Source: Hedera helix (lineage: Eukaryota; Streptophyta; Magnoliopsida; Apiales; Araliaceae). Taken from it: a DNA stretch of 64,000 nucleotides. Shown one piece after another: positions 46,511 through 58,067 of the stretch. The position numbers and the translations under genes are program-made. The stretch's first letter is position 1, and the number at the start of each line of letters is the position of its first letter. Location of the stretch: assembly GCA_947179155.2 (NCBI GenBank), contig OX359269.1:32265017-32329016 (forward strand), given 5' to 3'. The notes beneath the pieces were generated by a model. That model did no database searches and was not told the DNA's origin. It was given only the letters and a program-made list of their open reading frames with translations.

Positions 46511-46831
46511 TCAGGCCAGGAACTTTCCCATTAAGCCTCCAAAGAAGAAGCTTGGCTTTGCCCATCCACTAGCTTCAGGTACCTTTGCACTTGTTGGGGC
46601 TTTCTTCACATTTAGCATCATCCTCTGTCCGATTTCTTTCCTAAGTTCTTCGATAGTTTTCATGTCTACCGGATTTCCTGAAGCATCTCTTATGTAGAAG
46701 ATATTCATTGCTTGCTCCCCAACTGTTGTCACGCCCGCTCTTGTAACAGACAACCCATTTTCTCGAAGAACTCTCGTTACTTCAGATAGCAACCCCACCC
46801 GGTCTTTTGCACACAGCTCTAGCCTCAATCC
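46511..46831 (-). CDS. ACR3: ACR3-like coding exon 7 (stop codon)
   Basis: 321 bp, acceptor CTGTTATGCAG, stop TGA at 46513-46511. It encodes ACT domain 4 (ELCAKDRVGLLSEVTRVL, then GVTTVGEQAMNIFYIRDASG) and the short C-terminus ending SFFFGGLMGKFLA, similar in style to the Arabidopsis ACR3 end (SFFFG). Confidence 0.95.
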   Translation of the reverse strand, partial: GLRLELCAKDRVGLLSEVTRVLRENGLSVTRAGVTTVGEQAMNIFYIRDASGNPVDMKTIEELRKEIGQRMMLNVKKAPTSAKVPEASGWAKPSFFFGGLMGKFLA

Positions 46832-49800
46832 CTGCATAACAGTTAAATTAAAAATACACCAACTGTACCTAATTTGATCAATAATAAGTTGTAGCTGCTT
46901 TGAAAATTGCTAAACCATCTGGCATGATCAATGTTTACCTGGATCGCAATTTGAGACGATACATAGAACAAAAACAGGAACAGAAAATGTTACGCTTCAT
47001 GGTACAAAGTATAGTAAGAGTAGGATTCTTTGGGTCATTTTGGTTCAAAATATATTTATCCAAAAAATATACTTGGGATTGGACTATTTGTATTAATTTA
47101 ACACTACTTCGGACTATTTTATCTCATGATGGGACATTAATAATCCTTTAAATAGTCCTATGAACTATTTTTATTATTCCTAAGGCTATTTATGTGGAAT
47201 TATATAATCTCATAAAAAATTTGGAATTAATAGTCCCTCTCATTTTAAGCTATTAAATAGTTTTATGAGACTAAAAGTCTAACATTAAGGGATTAATAAT
47301 CCCCCTTCATGAGATTAAATAGTGTAAAGTAGTGTTAAATTAATACAAATAGCCCAATCTCAAGTATGTTTTTTGCAAACAAACATAGCCAAAAGATATA
47401 ACTAAATTTGGTTAAGTTAGTGTCGCAACATGCACATTTTCGAGAGGCTACATCATGTTAGCGCTTATCGGACACCCGAGAGACTACATCATGTCCGCCC
47501 TTATTGGAAGCCCATGAGGCACTTAATTGATGACATTAGTTTATAATTTTAGTTTTCTATAAATATTAGGGTCTTTGATTTAGGTTTCTAGACTTGCCTA
47601 TATGATAACTAAGCTATATCCTATATATCTCTGAGAAATGTTATACGTAGGAAATCTTAGCATTCCATTAGATTTCATCCTTGTCATTGTTTGTAATGCC
47701 TAGTGACTATATAAAAATGTACCTCATTTGCAAAATCATATAACATAACTTTAATTATTCTTGTGGAATACTATCTTGTTACACAATAGGAAAAGAAATT
47801 TTAAATTGCTAAATTTAATGTTTCAGAACAAAAATGTTTCATGTTTTAGAACGTTCGTACCAAAATGTTATTCGCAAATATTTTAGCCTTCATCATATAG
47901 ATTCCTTCAAATGGAACTATGTTGGTTATCCAACATAACTGGAAATTGAGTACTTCATGTCATGGAATAAGATACTATGCCGAAACAAAATTGTATGTCT
48001 TGTTGGTTAGAAACCAATTCAAATTAAAAAGATAGTATATACGTTATAATTTTTTTATGAGTAAAAAAGTTGTACAAAAGCAATTTAATCCACTCACCTC
48101 GCACACTCTACGTCGAATTGCTGCTTCAAGACACTTGATGACCCTCTCTTTCTCTCCTTCGGTATCCAGAGTGCAACCATCCAAGTGACGAATAAAATAC
48201 TCCTAGAAGTTCAATACAACCATTTAGCCAATATAGTCAAATCTTGAAGGCCATCTTAAGGACATACAAAAAAATAAAAATAAATAGAAAACGAATAATA
48301 ACTTAGTTACAGTTGTCATATTCATTACATAAACATAAACAAATCAAATGTTAAGAATAGTAACAAGTTTCACTATGTTTTTATAGTTGGAATGATCTCA
48401 CATCCATTGCAAACCCAAGCGCCCTATGAGAACTGATTAATTAAATTAACTAAAAGTTAGCTATGTTTCACCTAAATGATAACAAGTCTAATGATAGTAG
48501 ACAACTAGTTAAACTTTTGTTATTTCCTTTGAGAAATAAAAGAGGTCAGCAAGTCTGAATTAATAACCCAACAAGCAGAGATCATTCACTATATTTAGTA
48601 TGACCATGGGAGGGGGAATGTTAGGGAGTTCATATTTTATTTGCTAAGATTGAATAAATAAATGTTTTACAAGCACTTGCTCTAACCGGATTAACTGATT
48701 TTGCAAATGCAACTTTCTGCCCTATAGCCATGGCACAAAGTTCAAAGCATATTTACACAATGCATCTATTGCCAAGTACATAGTGCATAATAATGGTAGA
48801 AGTTTTTTTTCGTAACTTTATTGAATGTAAAAGAAAATTTTACATTAATGAACTTATTTCTTGAAAAAAGTGTGCTAAATTACCTGCGATGCATCAGGGC
48901 CGTCAGAAGAGATGGTGGCATGAAAAACAACATATTGCATATCCGTAAGAGTGCACACAATGTCAAACATCAGTTTTGTCCGGTCCTTGCACCTGACACT
49001 AACCACTGAGTACCCTTTCTCCTCACACCGATCAATAGTTATTTTCGGTTGGCATGAGGGAGGATAATCTGCCTCGGCTGTCAAATCACCACCTTCATAA
49101 TCCCTATCAGCAAAAAACATCTGGTGTAGTCGCCGATCAATATGTGTGGAACCTTCGGAGAAACTAGTACGAGAGATTTTCTCATCATCCTCACATCCAC
49201 CAAGAATGTTCTTGAGCCGCTCTTTCATAGCGGATAATCGAGTAGGGTCATCCACTGCACGGCAAGTTGTATCATCATTGACATAAACAACACACGCCAC
49301 TCGGCGGTTGTGCGTCCAAACATCAGCAGCAACCACATTAATATGGAGGTCGCTGAGGATGGCAGAGATCTCCGATAACAGACCTGGGCGGTCCCTTCCT
49401 ATAAGCTCAACCACAGTATGGTCGCCCATAGAGTGAACCCCTATTCTCTGTCCTGGCCAAGTCTTTGACACATCTGCTTTGCGGCCTTTAGGTTCTAGAG
49501 CCTATTAAAACATACAAATGGAAAAACATAGAAGAAATTACCCTTATAATTTATATATAGGCCTTGGTTACCAAGGTAACTCCTTTCTCCGGTTCACTCA
49601 ACCCTGAAAGTTTATCACCATTAAATGGGTAGTACATTGGAGTGCATAATGAAAAATATTTAGATAAAATGCATTTGGAAGGGGAAAAAAGGTATATGCA
49701 TCAGCTATAAGTAATCCATAGATTCTTTGAATCAAATCGTACAATTACAATATTTGGGAACTTCTTAGTCAAGAAGGAATCAAGTTGGCGCTGTATGAAA

Positions 49801-52800
49801 TGCTGGTCACCTCCTATTATGACATGTCCTTTTATCTATTTTTGTGAAAACATATTGAGGCTGCAGTGAGTTGTTGGACATCCCATCCATCCTGCTTTAG
49901 GCAAGCTATAGGTGAATAGAAATAGATTTAGCAGACATACCTTTTCTAAGTAATCAATGGTTTTACTGTCTGTGATTTTGTTCCCTTGCTGATCAGTGAC
50001 ATGAAAAACTGTAGAGTAAATGAAGTTGGTTACTAATCTGCTTTACACCTTGTGCGAGCCAAGACATGTATGTACGTTTTTGTGTTCATGTGCAAGTATG
50101 GATGCATGTATCTGCCTGTGTTTATGTGTGCAGCCTGAGATAGAGAGAGTTAGAGGGTGTATCCTGATGTCATTGCTATTAAGTTCTCACTTTTGATGCA
50201 TGTGCTTATCCAGGGCCATGGGGGACTGCAATATAGGTCCAAGGTCCCCCACCACCAAAATTCTAAAATTAAATTTGCAAATAATTGCTACCCTGCAGCT
50301 AAAATTTCTATTTACACGAAATTAGTGAATCAACATTATCTTTCAAACTTTGATTTAGATCTAAATATACTAGTGCAGACAAGTCACCAACACAATTCAT
50401 CATATGATTGATTTGGCATATAATGATAGAATTAAGTTGCATATATTTAGTGTTCTATTGACGAGGTTATAGAGACTTTATGAGTGTGGACTTATTGCCA
50501 TAACATAAAAGCTATCAACTAATAGAGACATACCATCCATGAACCATCCACCATCAGAAGAGACGTAAGCTCTGGTTATGATGAGGTCAAGGTCTGATAG
50601 AATTTGCACCACTTCCAGCAGTATTCCGGGTTTGTTTACACTGTCAACCTAACCAGAACATTCCACAACCTTCATTGGTAATAATGCTAACTAGAATGAG
50701 AGAGTAATGAGCACAGTAAAGTAATGATGTCAGCTCACCATAGCATGAACATTAAAGCCGTTTTTCTAGTAGTATCTAGTAAAGATACCAAAGGTCAGTT
50801 TAAGTCGCCTCGTGGGATTGAATATTATGGTTATCTTCATGACTTTTATCATATAACTTGCTTTGTTACCATTAAACTAATGCACAATATAAAAGCCACA
50901 CCACAAATGAGGCCACTTGACCACTGTAAAGTGAAGTTGTGGCTAAGTAGCGGCTATATGCAAACAGTTTTCTCCAAAAAGTTAGTAAAGTTCCTCAAAA
51001 TATTAAGCTATGTGCAACAATAGGAAAAAAAATTCAAAAAATTCATAGGTGATACCTAAGAACAATAATGAAGACTACGACACATACATAATGTATTTTC
51101 AGAAGAAAGGGCGGCCCCAGGGTGGGGGCAGTGGGGTTCCAACACCTAGAGGATTTTTGAATAATTTTCTACAGATAGCTTCAGCAAAAATTTAAAAAGT
51201 ATTATTTCATGATGATGTTTTAAAAGTATGGGATCCTTGGTGCAATGTTTACGACAGATATGATGTCTGAAGTCTGAGTAATGTGCAATTAGTTTGGTCG
51301 GTAGTAATACTGCATTTGTGAGTTTGGAGGGATGGGAAGGGAAAGTATAGGAGGGGAAAGGATTATAATTTTCCTTTGTAATGTTTGTGAGTTTTAGAAA
51401 TGAAGGGATGAGATGGAATTTTAATTAAATTTTCCCTTGTTTTTGAGTTTAGAAATAAGGAAGGAAAGAGAAATGATTCTTATTTTTAAACTACACTATT
51501 ACTATATTACCCTTACATATATAAATATAAAAAATTATATGATTTAATAATGTTTGTCTATTAGAATTATTTTGCTTAGTCTTTTTTTTTTTTTGCATTG
51601 TTACACACACATATTATCTGTCTTTGAAAAATTGATTTAATTTAATTTTTATGGTCAAATTAATTAATTTAAGTAAATATATTTATTTAAATTTTTTAAT
51701 TTATAAAAATTAAGAATAATAATAAATTCGATATAATTTTTTATTATTATAATTTTTCTAACTGTATTTATAAAAAGATAATATAAATTTTAAATATAAA
51801 AATAGTTAATTCGACTGAAAAGTCGTCAATTGAAAGACAAATATATGTCTTTAAGACAATTTTTTATAGGCGGCGAAGTAATAGAATATAGCGTGGTACA
51901 GTGGATGGTTGTATATATATATATATATAGTATTAGCAACTAGTCCTATATAGTATAAACTGAAGCAAATTAAAGTAATTATAGTGGATCAGATCTTAAT
52001 TAAGGTTGAAGAGAATTGTGTAGATTGTCATCAATGGAGGTGGTTCCAGCAGTTGATGATCAACAGATTGATAATATTTGATGATACAGTAATACTACTG
52101 GATGAGCTGCCCATAGGTAATTGAAAGTTATGCTAGTGAGGGGTAAAATTGTCATATTATTTATTTTATAAGGTTATTTTTGATAATGTAAAATATTTCA
52201 CTTTCCCATCCTTTCCTATCCCTCCAAATCCTTCCACTTTTGAGGGAAAATTTTTGAGCCAAAAATTTAATCAATTTTACCTCCAAATCCCTTCCCTTCC
52301 TCCCTAAAAAAACTCACAAACATGGGATTTGGAGGGATTCTAATTATTTTCCCTTCCCTTCCCTTCAAATAAAAACTTACAAACACAGTATAAATGTTCA
52401 TGCATATAGTACTAAATACATTTCAAAATATAAGATCGCTTGTCTTTGTAAAATATAAAGGTGAGTGATCTTATATTATAGAAGAGAATGAAATGTAAAT
52501 GATATTATATTATCATGAACATTACTCCCTCCGTTTCACAAAAAAGAAATTTATTTGCCAATTTTTTGTTTCACTAAAGGAGTTTGATTTCTTTTGACGA
52601 TTAGTATAAAGTAACATGATATCTTAAGTTTATCTTTACAATTTCGTTATTATGACATCACTACTAAATTAAATACTCAATAAATTTAAGAAAAAACATG
52701 GAAAAAATCCTTTAAAAGTTATAAATTTTACAGATAGAGCTCTTTTTGTATAATAGAATTCTAGAAAAAGTTACTTTAGTTGAATACAAATGTGGCATGA

Positions 52801-53327
52801 AGGGACTTGAAAAATACAAGAAATTGCTTAGACTGAACTTTACGTAGCTCTCACTTAAATTCTTTCCATATGTCATTAGACAGAAATACTAGAAAAAATC
52901 ATTAAGATAGATTCAAAATTACCTGGACCAAAGTACAGTTTTTGTAACTAGTATTGTCCACAGAAACCCTACAACAAGGATTAAAAAGAACAAGAGATCA
53001 GAACAACAGAATTGCACCTAACAAAATTCTGGGAATCCACTGTATTGACTAACCAAAAATTCCATCATGGGCTGCCAGATGATAGGATCAGGGGAAAAAT
53101 AGGCCAATAACGATATATGTCAATGCAATTCTAATTTGTTTGCAAAGTTTCAAATCCAATGATGGTGCACAAAGGGTACTGAACTGATGGCAGTACCAAG
53201 TTTACTACTGAGATTTAAGCATTCGTTCACACAGGGAAAAAATGAGATAGAGAGTTAACCTTGGAGGGTTTATTCTGAAGCTTAAATTCTCGTACTCAGG
53301 ATCAAAGTAAGGCAAACCAGAAGCCAT
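46511..53327 (-). CDS. ACR3: ACT-domain-repeat protein, ACR3-like (7 coding exons)
   Basis: Predicted 446 residues from exons (in order) 53260-53327, 52923-52968, 50534-50648, 49941-50008, 48884-49501, 48098-48202 and 46511-46831. All introns are GT-AG, and total coding length is 1341 bp with matching phases. Four ACT domains, each opening with the V(D/E)...(D/N)(R/K)(P/V)GLL-type pattern: residues ~34-90 (NKPGILLEVV), ~127-205 (DRPGLLSEISAIL), ~262-338 (DRTKLMFDIVCTLTDMQY) and ~341-415 (DRVGLLSEVTRVLRE). The order and the N-terminus PYFDPEYENLS..INPPR fit Arabidopsis ACR3 better than ACR4-ACR8. ACR proteins are thought to sense amino acids, GlnD-like but without the nucleotidyltransferase; the ligand is unproven. 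The start is the first ATG of exon 2 and matches family N-termini. Introns are swollen by DNA transposons. Confidence 0.95.
47029..47393. mobile_element. Harbinger-type MITE in the last ACR3-like intron
   Basis: Inverted arms: left ATACTTGGGATTGGACTATT followed by TGTATTAATTTAACACTACTT (about 47068-47110); right, on the minus strand, ATACTTGAGATTGGGCTATT and the same continuation. Outer ends TTTGGGTCATTTTGG and CAAACAAACATAGCCAAA are imperfectly inverted, resembling the 43188-44619 element ends. About 365 bp, no ORF. The target duplication is not clear. Confidence 0.65.
47391..48097. other. Rest of ACR3-like intron 6, with a short direct repeat
   Basis: A ~39-bp unit GAG(A)(G)GCTACATCATGTTAGCG... 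at about 47442-47519 is repeated once with changes (GAGAGACTACATCATGTCCGC). Otherwise AT-rich intron DNA. Confidence 0.4.
48098..48202 (-). CDS. ACR3: ACR3-like coding exon 6
   Basis: 105 bp, 35 codons, acceptor AACTTCTAG, donor GTGAGT. It encodes EYFIRHLDGCTLDTEGEK and a helix CLEAAIRRRVCE, the end of ACT domain 3. Confidence 0.94.
48884..49501 (-). CDS. ACR3: ACR3-like coding exon 5 (large exon)
   Basis: 618 bp, 206 codons, acceptor TTTTAATAG, donor GTAATT. It covers the linker (PKGRKADVSKTWPGQRIGVH), all of ACT domain 2 and most of ACT domain 3. In between is the RRLHQMFFADRDYE block that is characteristic of ACR3-type proteins. One uninterrupted frame. Confidence 0.95.
49941..50008 (-). 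CDS. ACR3: ACR3-like coding exon 4
   Basis: 68 bp, acceptor TTACTCTACAG, donor GTATGT. It encodes VFHVTDQQGNKITDSKTIDY and LEK, the end of ACT domain 1. Confidence 0.93.
50534..50648 (-). CDS. ACR3: ACR3-like coding exon 3
   Basis: 115 bp from acceptor TGGTTAG to donor GTATGT. It encodes VDSVNKPGILLEVVQILS through SSDGGWFMD, the core of ACT domain 1, plus one base of the next Val codon. Confidence 0.93.
51308..52390. mobile_element. Harbinger-like element in ACR3-like intron 2
   Basis: 1083 bp, ends TACTGCATTTGTGAGTTTGG and (reversed) TACTGTGTTTGTAAGTTT, with a TAA duplication at 51305-51307 and 52391-52393. Inverted subterminal G-rich blocks GGGATGGGAAGGGAAAG on the left and CCCTTCCCTTCCC on the right. 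No transposase frame. It makes up nearly half of this 2.3-kb intron. Confidence 0.72.
52522..52800. mobile_element. Stowaway-like MITE, one terminus clear
   Basis: TACTCCCTCCGTTTCACAAA at 52522 is a Tc1/mariner (Stowaway-type) terminus with TA target. The opposite end was not found before exon 2 at 52968, so the element is truncated or diverged. The right limit is approximate. Confidence 0.5.
52923..52968 (-). CDS. ACR3: ACR3-like coding exon 2 (46 bp microexon-like)
   Basis: Acceptor TTGTTGTAG, donor GTAATT. It completes Arg23 and encodes VSVDNTSYKNCTLVQ, the first strand of ACT domain 1. It is too short to appear as an ORF; it was found because the domain needs it and the phase (2 to 0) fits. 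Confidence 0.9.
53260..53327 (-). CDS. ACR3: ACR3-like coding exon 1 (start codon)
   Basis: ATG at 53327-53325; 22 codons plus two bases (AG), then donor GTTAAC. It encodes MASGLPYFDPEYENLSF and the INPPR motif. Upstream in the same exon is 5' UTR without another ATG; the acceptor is probably TGATGCAG before 53373 (or GGTCAG before 53342). Confidence 0.92.
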
Positions 53328-53944
53328 CAGATCCTGTGTTGTCTGACCACAATAGATGACGCTCTATATCAATCTGCATCACAGCATGGTTAGGAATTAC
53401 CAGGTATGAAGTGATATGCCTATTTCTCACCAAATGTAGTTCTTACTAATTTGAACCACATAATCAACAATCAACCCCAGTAGAAAACTTCCAGGCTAAT
53501 CATTTTCCATAATTAAATTTACAAGTAATTGAGCTCTTCTGACTATTGTCATAGCTCCATAGGTTAAGCTTGCCTTTATAAATGAAAGTAAAAGGTACAT
53601 AAGCTATTGTACATTAGGAAGCACATAAAGAGGATGTGCTTCTTTTTACCTTTTCGGGGTAATTTTAGAATTTTCAGTCCAAGTCACAGATTAACATAGA
53701 CATTTGATCTGCATCACTCTTTAAATGAAATAAAAAATGGAGGGAATGTTTCTCATTAAATTTTGAAGAGATAAACAAGTCAATTCATCCTGATAACAGT
53801 TTGAATGTACATTAACTTAGTTCACGGACATAACCTAGCCTATTTGATAACCGTGTCTAGATAAATATCAATCATTTGCCCAAATCGCAATATCATCTGT
53901 TTTTCTATCTTACTTTACCAAAAAGATCTATCGTCTTCATCCTC

Positions 53945-55330
53945 TCTAAAAACCTTCACGGCAGCTCAGAGCTATCTTAGATTCCTTGAGGGTGAAGACC
54001 AGGACTTCTAAGCGGCCACGAGTGGTGTCTGATTCAGATGAGGATACACTGATTACAGCCATAAAAACCAAACCAAACCCCAGTCAGTCTACAAAACCCA
54101 AAAAGCAGGCTCCAGCAGTGACAAAGGTTACTGAACCAGCAATGGCGACTGGGTCATCTTTCAAAAGAGACAAAGGAAAAAGTAAGGTGAACCATCCATC
54201 AATGGAGATCGTACCTGAAAAGGAACCAATGGCGGTAACAATCTCCTCCTTAGTATTTCAAAATTCAGCAACCATTTTCAGGGGTAACAACTTCGAAGCT
54301 CCTTACAAAAATTCCATTATATCAAAGTCTTTTATTTATGAAAAATCCATGGACTTATTTCTTTATCAAAACTCTGCTCTGCAAAATTTGTTTGAGTCAT
54401 GTGGTATAGCTTCTATGATTTTTTCCCCATCTATTGCCTTCCCTCAGTTAATCCAATAATTTTATGCAAATTTTGAGCTCAAACAGAATTCGTGCACTTC
54501 TTTAGTTAAAGGGACTCTGTTTGAATTAACTGACAAAATCTTATGCGATATTTTGTCCATATCAGGTGCAGGTCCCTGACCCCTTCCCTGCTTTGACCTA
54601 ATTACAAATTGTCAAAGCTGATAATTCGTTGACTGAGCTTTTGTTGCCCACTACTGTGGAAGTGTCCCCACTTGCAGCAGTTATCCATAAACTTCTACGA
54701 TTCAATCTGTTGCCCCGAATTGGAGGTGGAGCAAATTTTACTTATCAGGATCTAGTCTTAACTGCTATGATCCTTGAGGGTGAATCATTTAACTTTGCTT
54801 TAATGATGCTCATGCATATCGATAGTTGTGTCAAGCAAACCAAAAAGTGTTTACCCTATGGTGGTCTACTCACTAAAATTTTTCAGTACTTTGATATTCC
54901 TCTTGATAATGAAGTATCTATTCAGCTTGTTGAATCCATTGATTCTGACAATCTGAAAAAGCTCAAATATGTCATTTGTTAATGGAACTTTTACTCGAAC
55001 ACCTCGTGACCATTCATCTGTACCTAATCCATCTAATCCTCCTTCAAACATAACCTCTGAAAATCCTAAAATCTTGTCCATTCTCGCTCAACTCCTCTCA
55101 AATCAGCAAGCGATGCAGAAGGATATAAGTGATATTAAGGACAGACTTGAATGTCTGGAAAAGGGAAAAATTACGATGACAACTCTTACTGCTTCCTCCT
55201 TGTTCCATCAAGTTGAAGACGAGTTCATCGATCTGCAAGCTGGTTTTGTAAAACAAACAAATGTCATGGTCGAAGCTCTGCAGAGGAAGATGAATCGCAA
55301 TGTATGACAACTTAGTCACGAGCTGCAGTT
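53945..55330 (+). pseudogene. Sirevirus env-like ORF, copy 2, antisense in the ACR3-like 5'-UTR intron
   Basis: Homologous to 40137-41520 over its length: Ser/Asp-rich start TRTSKRPRVVSDSDEDTL (read from a TTG; no ATG at the expected place), KSMDLFLYQNSALQNLFESC, then stops at 54457 and near 54580, SPLAAVIHKLLRFNLLPRIG, KKCLPYGGLLTKIFQYFDIP, NEVSIQLVESIDSDNLK, and a coiled-coil DISDIKDRLECLEKGKI (55120-55170). It retains longer open stretches than copy 1. The leader also matches (TCTTACTTTAC). No LTR, polypurine tract or pol is attached, so it is an isolated fragment. Function of the family unknown. Confidence 0.7.
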
Positions 55331-57139
55331 CGTAAGCCATCAGATAGGAGAATTAAGTGCGTTTGTAACTTTGCAGACTAATGATATCCGATCTGAGTTT
55401 GGCCTTCGCCAGAAGATTTTTCAATTTCATGTAATATATAAAATCGAAAAAGTGAAAATGAAAGAACGAAAAAAAATAAAATAATAATTCAGTATTTCAC
55501 CTTTTAGACATGAGAATTTTGGACTTTATAAACTATCTTATATTTCTAGAAAGGCAACTTGTAAGAAGTAAATCTCAGTCATTTGACTATACCATCTCAT
55601 TATCCATATAAGCGATGGTTAGTAACAATCAAACTTTTTAACAGTTCCCACAGTCGCGTGCACCAATCTGGTAATCCCATGGGAATGAGACTAGAAAAAA
55701 CTTTGTTGAGTCACTCCAACTAATAGGTTAAGCATTTGGGTTGGAATATGAAATCAATTAAGTATGTCTTGTATTCCGTTTTTTACGTTTAGGTACAAAC
55801 GTTGCAAAATATATTGTGCTACTATTCTGGAACATCAAATCCAATGAACAAAATTTGTTGTCCCCTATTTACTTAAACTTCTATTGCACAAACATGATTA
55901 CAACTTCGCTCTATGATTTATAAACGAGGAGCATCCTCTTAAATAACCCTTGGGCAGAGCCATATAACATGGCTAAGATCAAATCTAGTGGAAGGACATG
56001 ATCGAATATCTAGAATCATTATTTAAAATATTAAAGAAATTTTCAAATTATAATAATCACACAAGTAAATATAGAATACTTAGAAACCCTAATATATAAA
56101 AGAAGATTTTAGTGAATGCCAACTAAAATGGCTAAATGAGTACTTTGTGGGAGTCAAATAAGCGACGACATGGTATAATCGCATTGAAAATGCTCTTGTT
56201 GTGACACTACTCTTAGAAACAACTCAACTGGTTTTAACTATTTCTCAACTGGTTTTAACTGTATCTTTTAGAAAGCTATTCATAGTGTACCAAACAAACG
56301 TATTTCATACCAACTAAGATATTCAAAAAAAACTACTCCTACCGTACTCCCTACCACAAAAAATGACGTATTCTGTCCCGATTTCATTCCAATTATATAG
56401 GTAACAGTGTTTAAAACCCTAAATCCAAATGCAATCTAAGTGAGTCTTGGACCGAAACATTCCAAAATTGAACATGTTTTTCCAGTCTTGGAACAATGAC
56501 TGCCAAGATGAAGAAGGGGGAGGGAGAAGCTAATCAGCCAATCTAACAAATGAGTGGTGTATGGGCCTAGTGGTAGAGTAATCTAAACATAAACAAAGAA
56601 GCTGAGAGAATAATTAAAACATATCATCGACATGACAAAGACTTTTGATTCTTACACACTAACTAACTACCACCAACCAACCATCACAGAATCGCGCTAT
56701 CACATCGCCATAAAGCCAAGTTTGTACCTTTTTTAATACCTTAGCCGGTCTTAATTCAACGAAACTTTCAACAAATTCTAGTTAGGACAGACAAGAAAAG
56801 TCCCGACACATGAAGGATAGGTCATATTTAATCGATAACGGTACTACATAGGGTCATTGGATAACTAATTAAACAGACATCAGTAAAGTGAAATTAAACA
56901 GAAAAAATGTTTCACCCTTCCCGAGAATAACTCATTTATCCTATAAACAAACAGAACATTATGTAGAAATAAATCAGAGAAATAGCATAATTATAATTTT
57001 ATCAAAATTGAAGAATTCCGAATTAAATTCTTAAGAATTCAAAGAGACTGTAACATAAATATGATGCCCTTCCAAATTTTGCTGCAAACTAAGACTTAGT
57101 ACTTGAACTAAAACACTAAACACAAAATCAAATTACCAT

Positions 57140-57140
<1 letters not shown>

Positions 57141-57203
<63 letters not shown>
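57141..57203. repeat. (TA)n(GA)n microsatellite beside the 5'-UTR intron donor
   Basis: TA run then GA run ending about 20 bp from the donor GT. On the transcribed strand it reads (TC)n(TA)n just inside the intron. Confidence 0.85.
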
Positions 57204-57208
<5 letters not shown>

Positions 57209-57224
57209 AAAAGCATTTACTCAC

Positions 57225-57405
57225 CTCCTTTTAAGGTGCTTTCTTCTCCTTCTTCACAGATGAATCATTGAAGAAGTAAGAGAGCGAATTGCGGGGAAGA
57301 AGATAAAAGCAGGGTTCAGAGTATCTGCTTTCGACGTTGGAAGAGCACTCGCGTGCTCCTCCGCTGTCTTTTGCTCTCTCCACTTTCTCTGGTGCAGAGT
57401 GAGTG
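57225..57405 (-). other. ACR3: 5'-UTR exon of the ACR3-like gene
   Basis: Inferred non-coding first exon, ending AAAAGGAG|GTGAGT at 57225. The upstream edge is set about 30 nt below a TATA box, so it is approximate. CT-rich, as is common in plant leaders. It contains one short upstream ORF. Confidence 0.6.
57254..57268 (-). other. Minimal upstream ORF in the 5' leader
   Basis: ATG ATT CAT CTG TGA on the minus strand: four codons plus stop, in the leader exon about 30 nt before the splice donor. It would sit ahead of the main start in the spliced mRNA. An effect on translation is possible but not shown. Confidence 0.45.
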
Positions 57406-57429
57406 TTGGTACGATAGAGATGTGCATAA

Positions 57430-57437
57430 TATATATA
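57430..57437 (-). promoter_or_regulatory. TATA box of the ACR3-like promoter
   Basis: GCTATATATATTATGC on the minus strand, placed to give a start near 57400. Further upstream, CACACGT (57561-57567) is an ACGT-core element of the kind bound by bZIP/bHLH factors; its use is unproven. Confidence 0.5.
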
Positions 57438-57567
57438 GCAGTGTTTATTTGTGTGAATTTGGATTATAATAAGGGATTTAATGACGTAGAACGACCAAAC
57501 AGGACCTTGTCTTTGTCTACCAACTGGGGAATAGTGAGGGGTCTTTTACGCCCACGCTCGAGAGACG

Positions 57568-58059
57568 TGTGGGGGAGTCACGCTACAAGTGCGCCTGTAG
57601 GTTCCGGCCATGACTAGTGTGTTGAGAATCTCTATCGATAGAGCGGCGCTACTGCGCCATTGACCTTGGAGGGAGGTATGTGTTATAAAATTATTTTCTC
57701 TATTTGTCTATGTAAATTTAGATATAATACAATTCTGTCATCTATAATTTAATTGATTTTATTTTGTCTATTGAATTTGATAAAAAAAAAAAATTATTCT
57801 TTCATTAATTTTTATTTTTTTCTTAGTAACACAATTAAGGGTTTCGCAATATCACTTGCTTGGAAGTGTGCGAGATGATAATAGATTCTTTTTCAATCCC
57901 TATCTTTTATCCCTTAGAAAATCATAAAGAATATACATAGACACAAAATTAAGATTTTCTTTTTATTTTATTTTATTTTCAGACCTCTTTAAATCATTAA
58001 AAAACAATTTAGGCCCTTTAGAGTATTTTAAGACTTTTGAGAATAGTGCATCAAATAAA
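57568..58059. other. Distal promoter / intergenic
   Basis: Includes a palindrome TCTCTATCGATAGAG at about 57629-57643 and T-rich DNA. No ORF or repeat family recognised. Confidence 0.35.
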
Positions 58060-58067
58060 CTTACTAA

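Larger units (their letters stand above)
53374..57224 (-). other. 5'-UTR intron of the ACR3-like gene (about 3.85 kb)
   Basis: Donor GGAG|GTGAGT at 57225/57224; the acceptor is probably TGATGCAG before 53373. 55431-57140 holds unique AT-rich DNA without ORF. A (TA)n(GA)n tract lies close to the donor (57141-57203) and an antisense retroelement fragment near the acceptor. First introns in plant 5' UTRs often raise expression; whether this one does is unknown. Confidence 0.65.
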
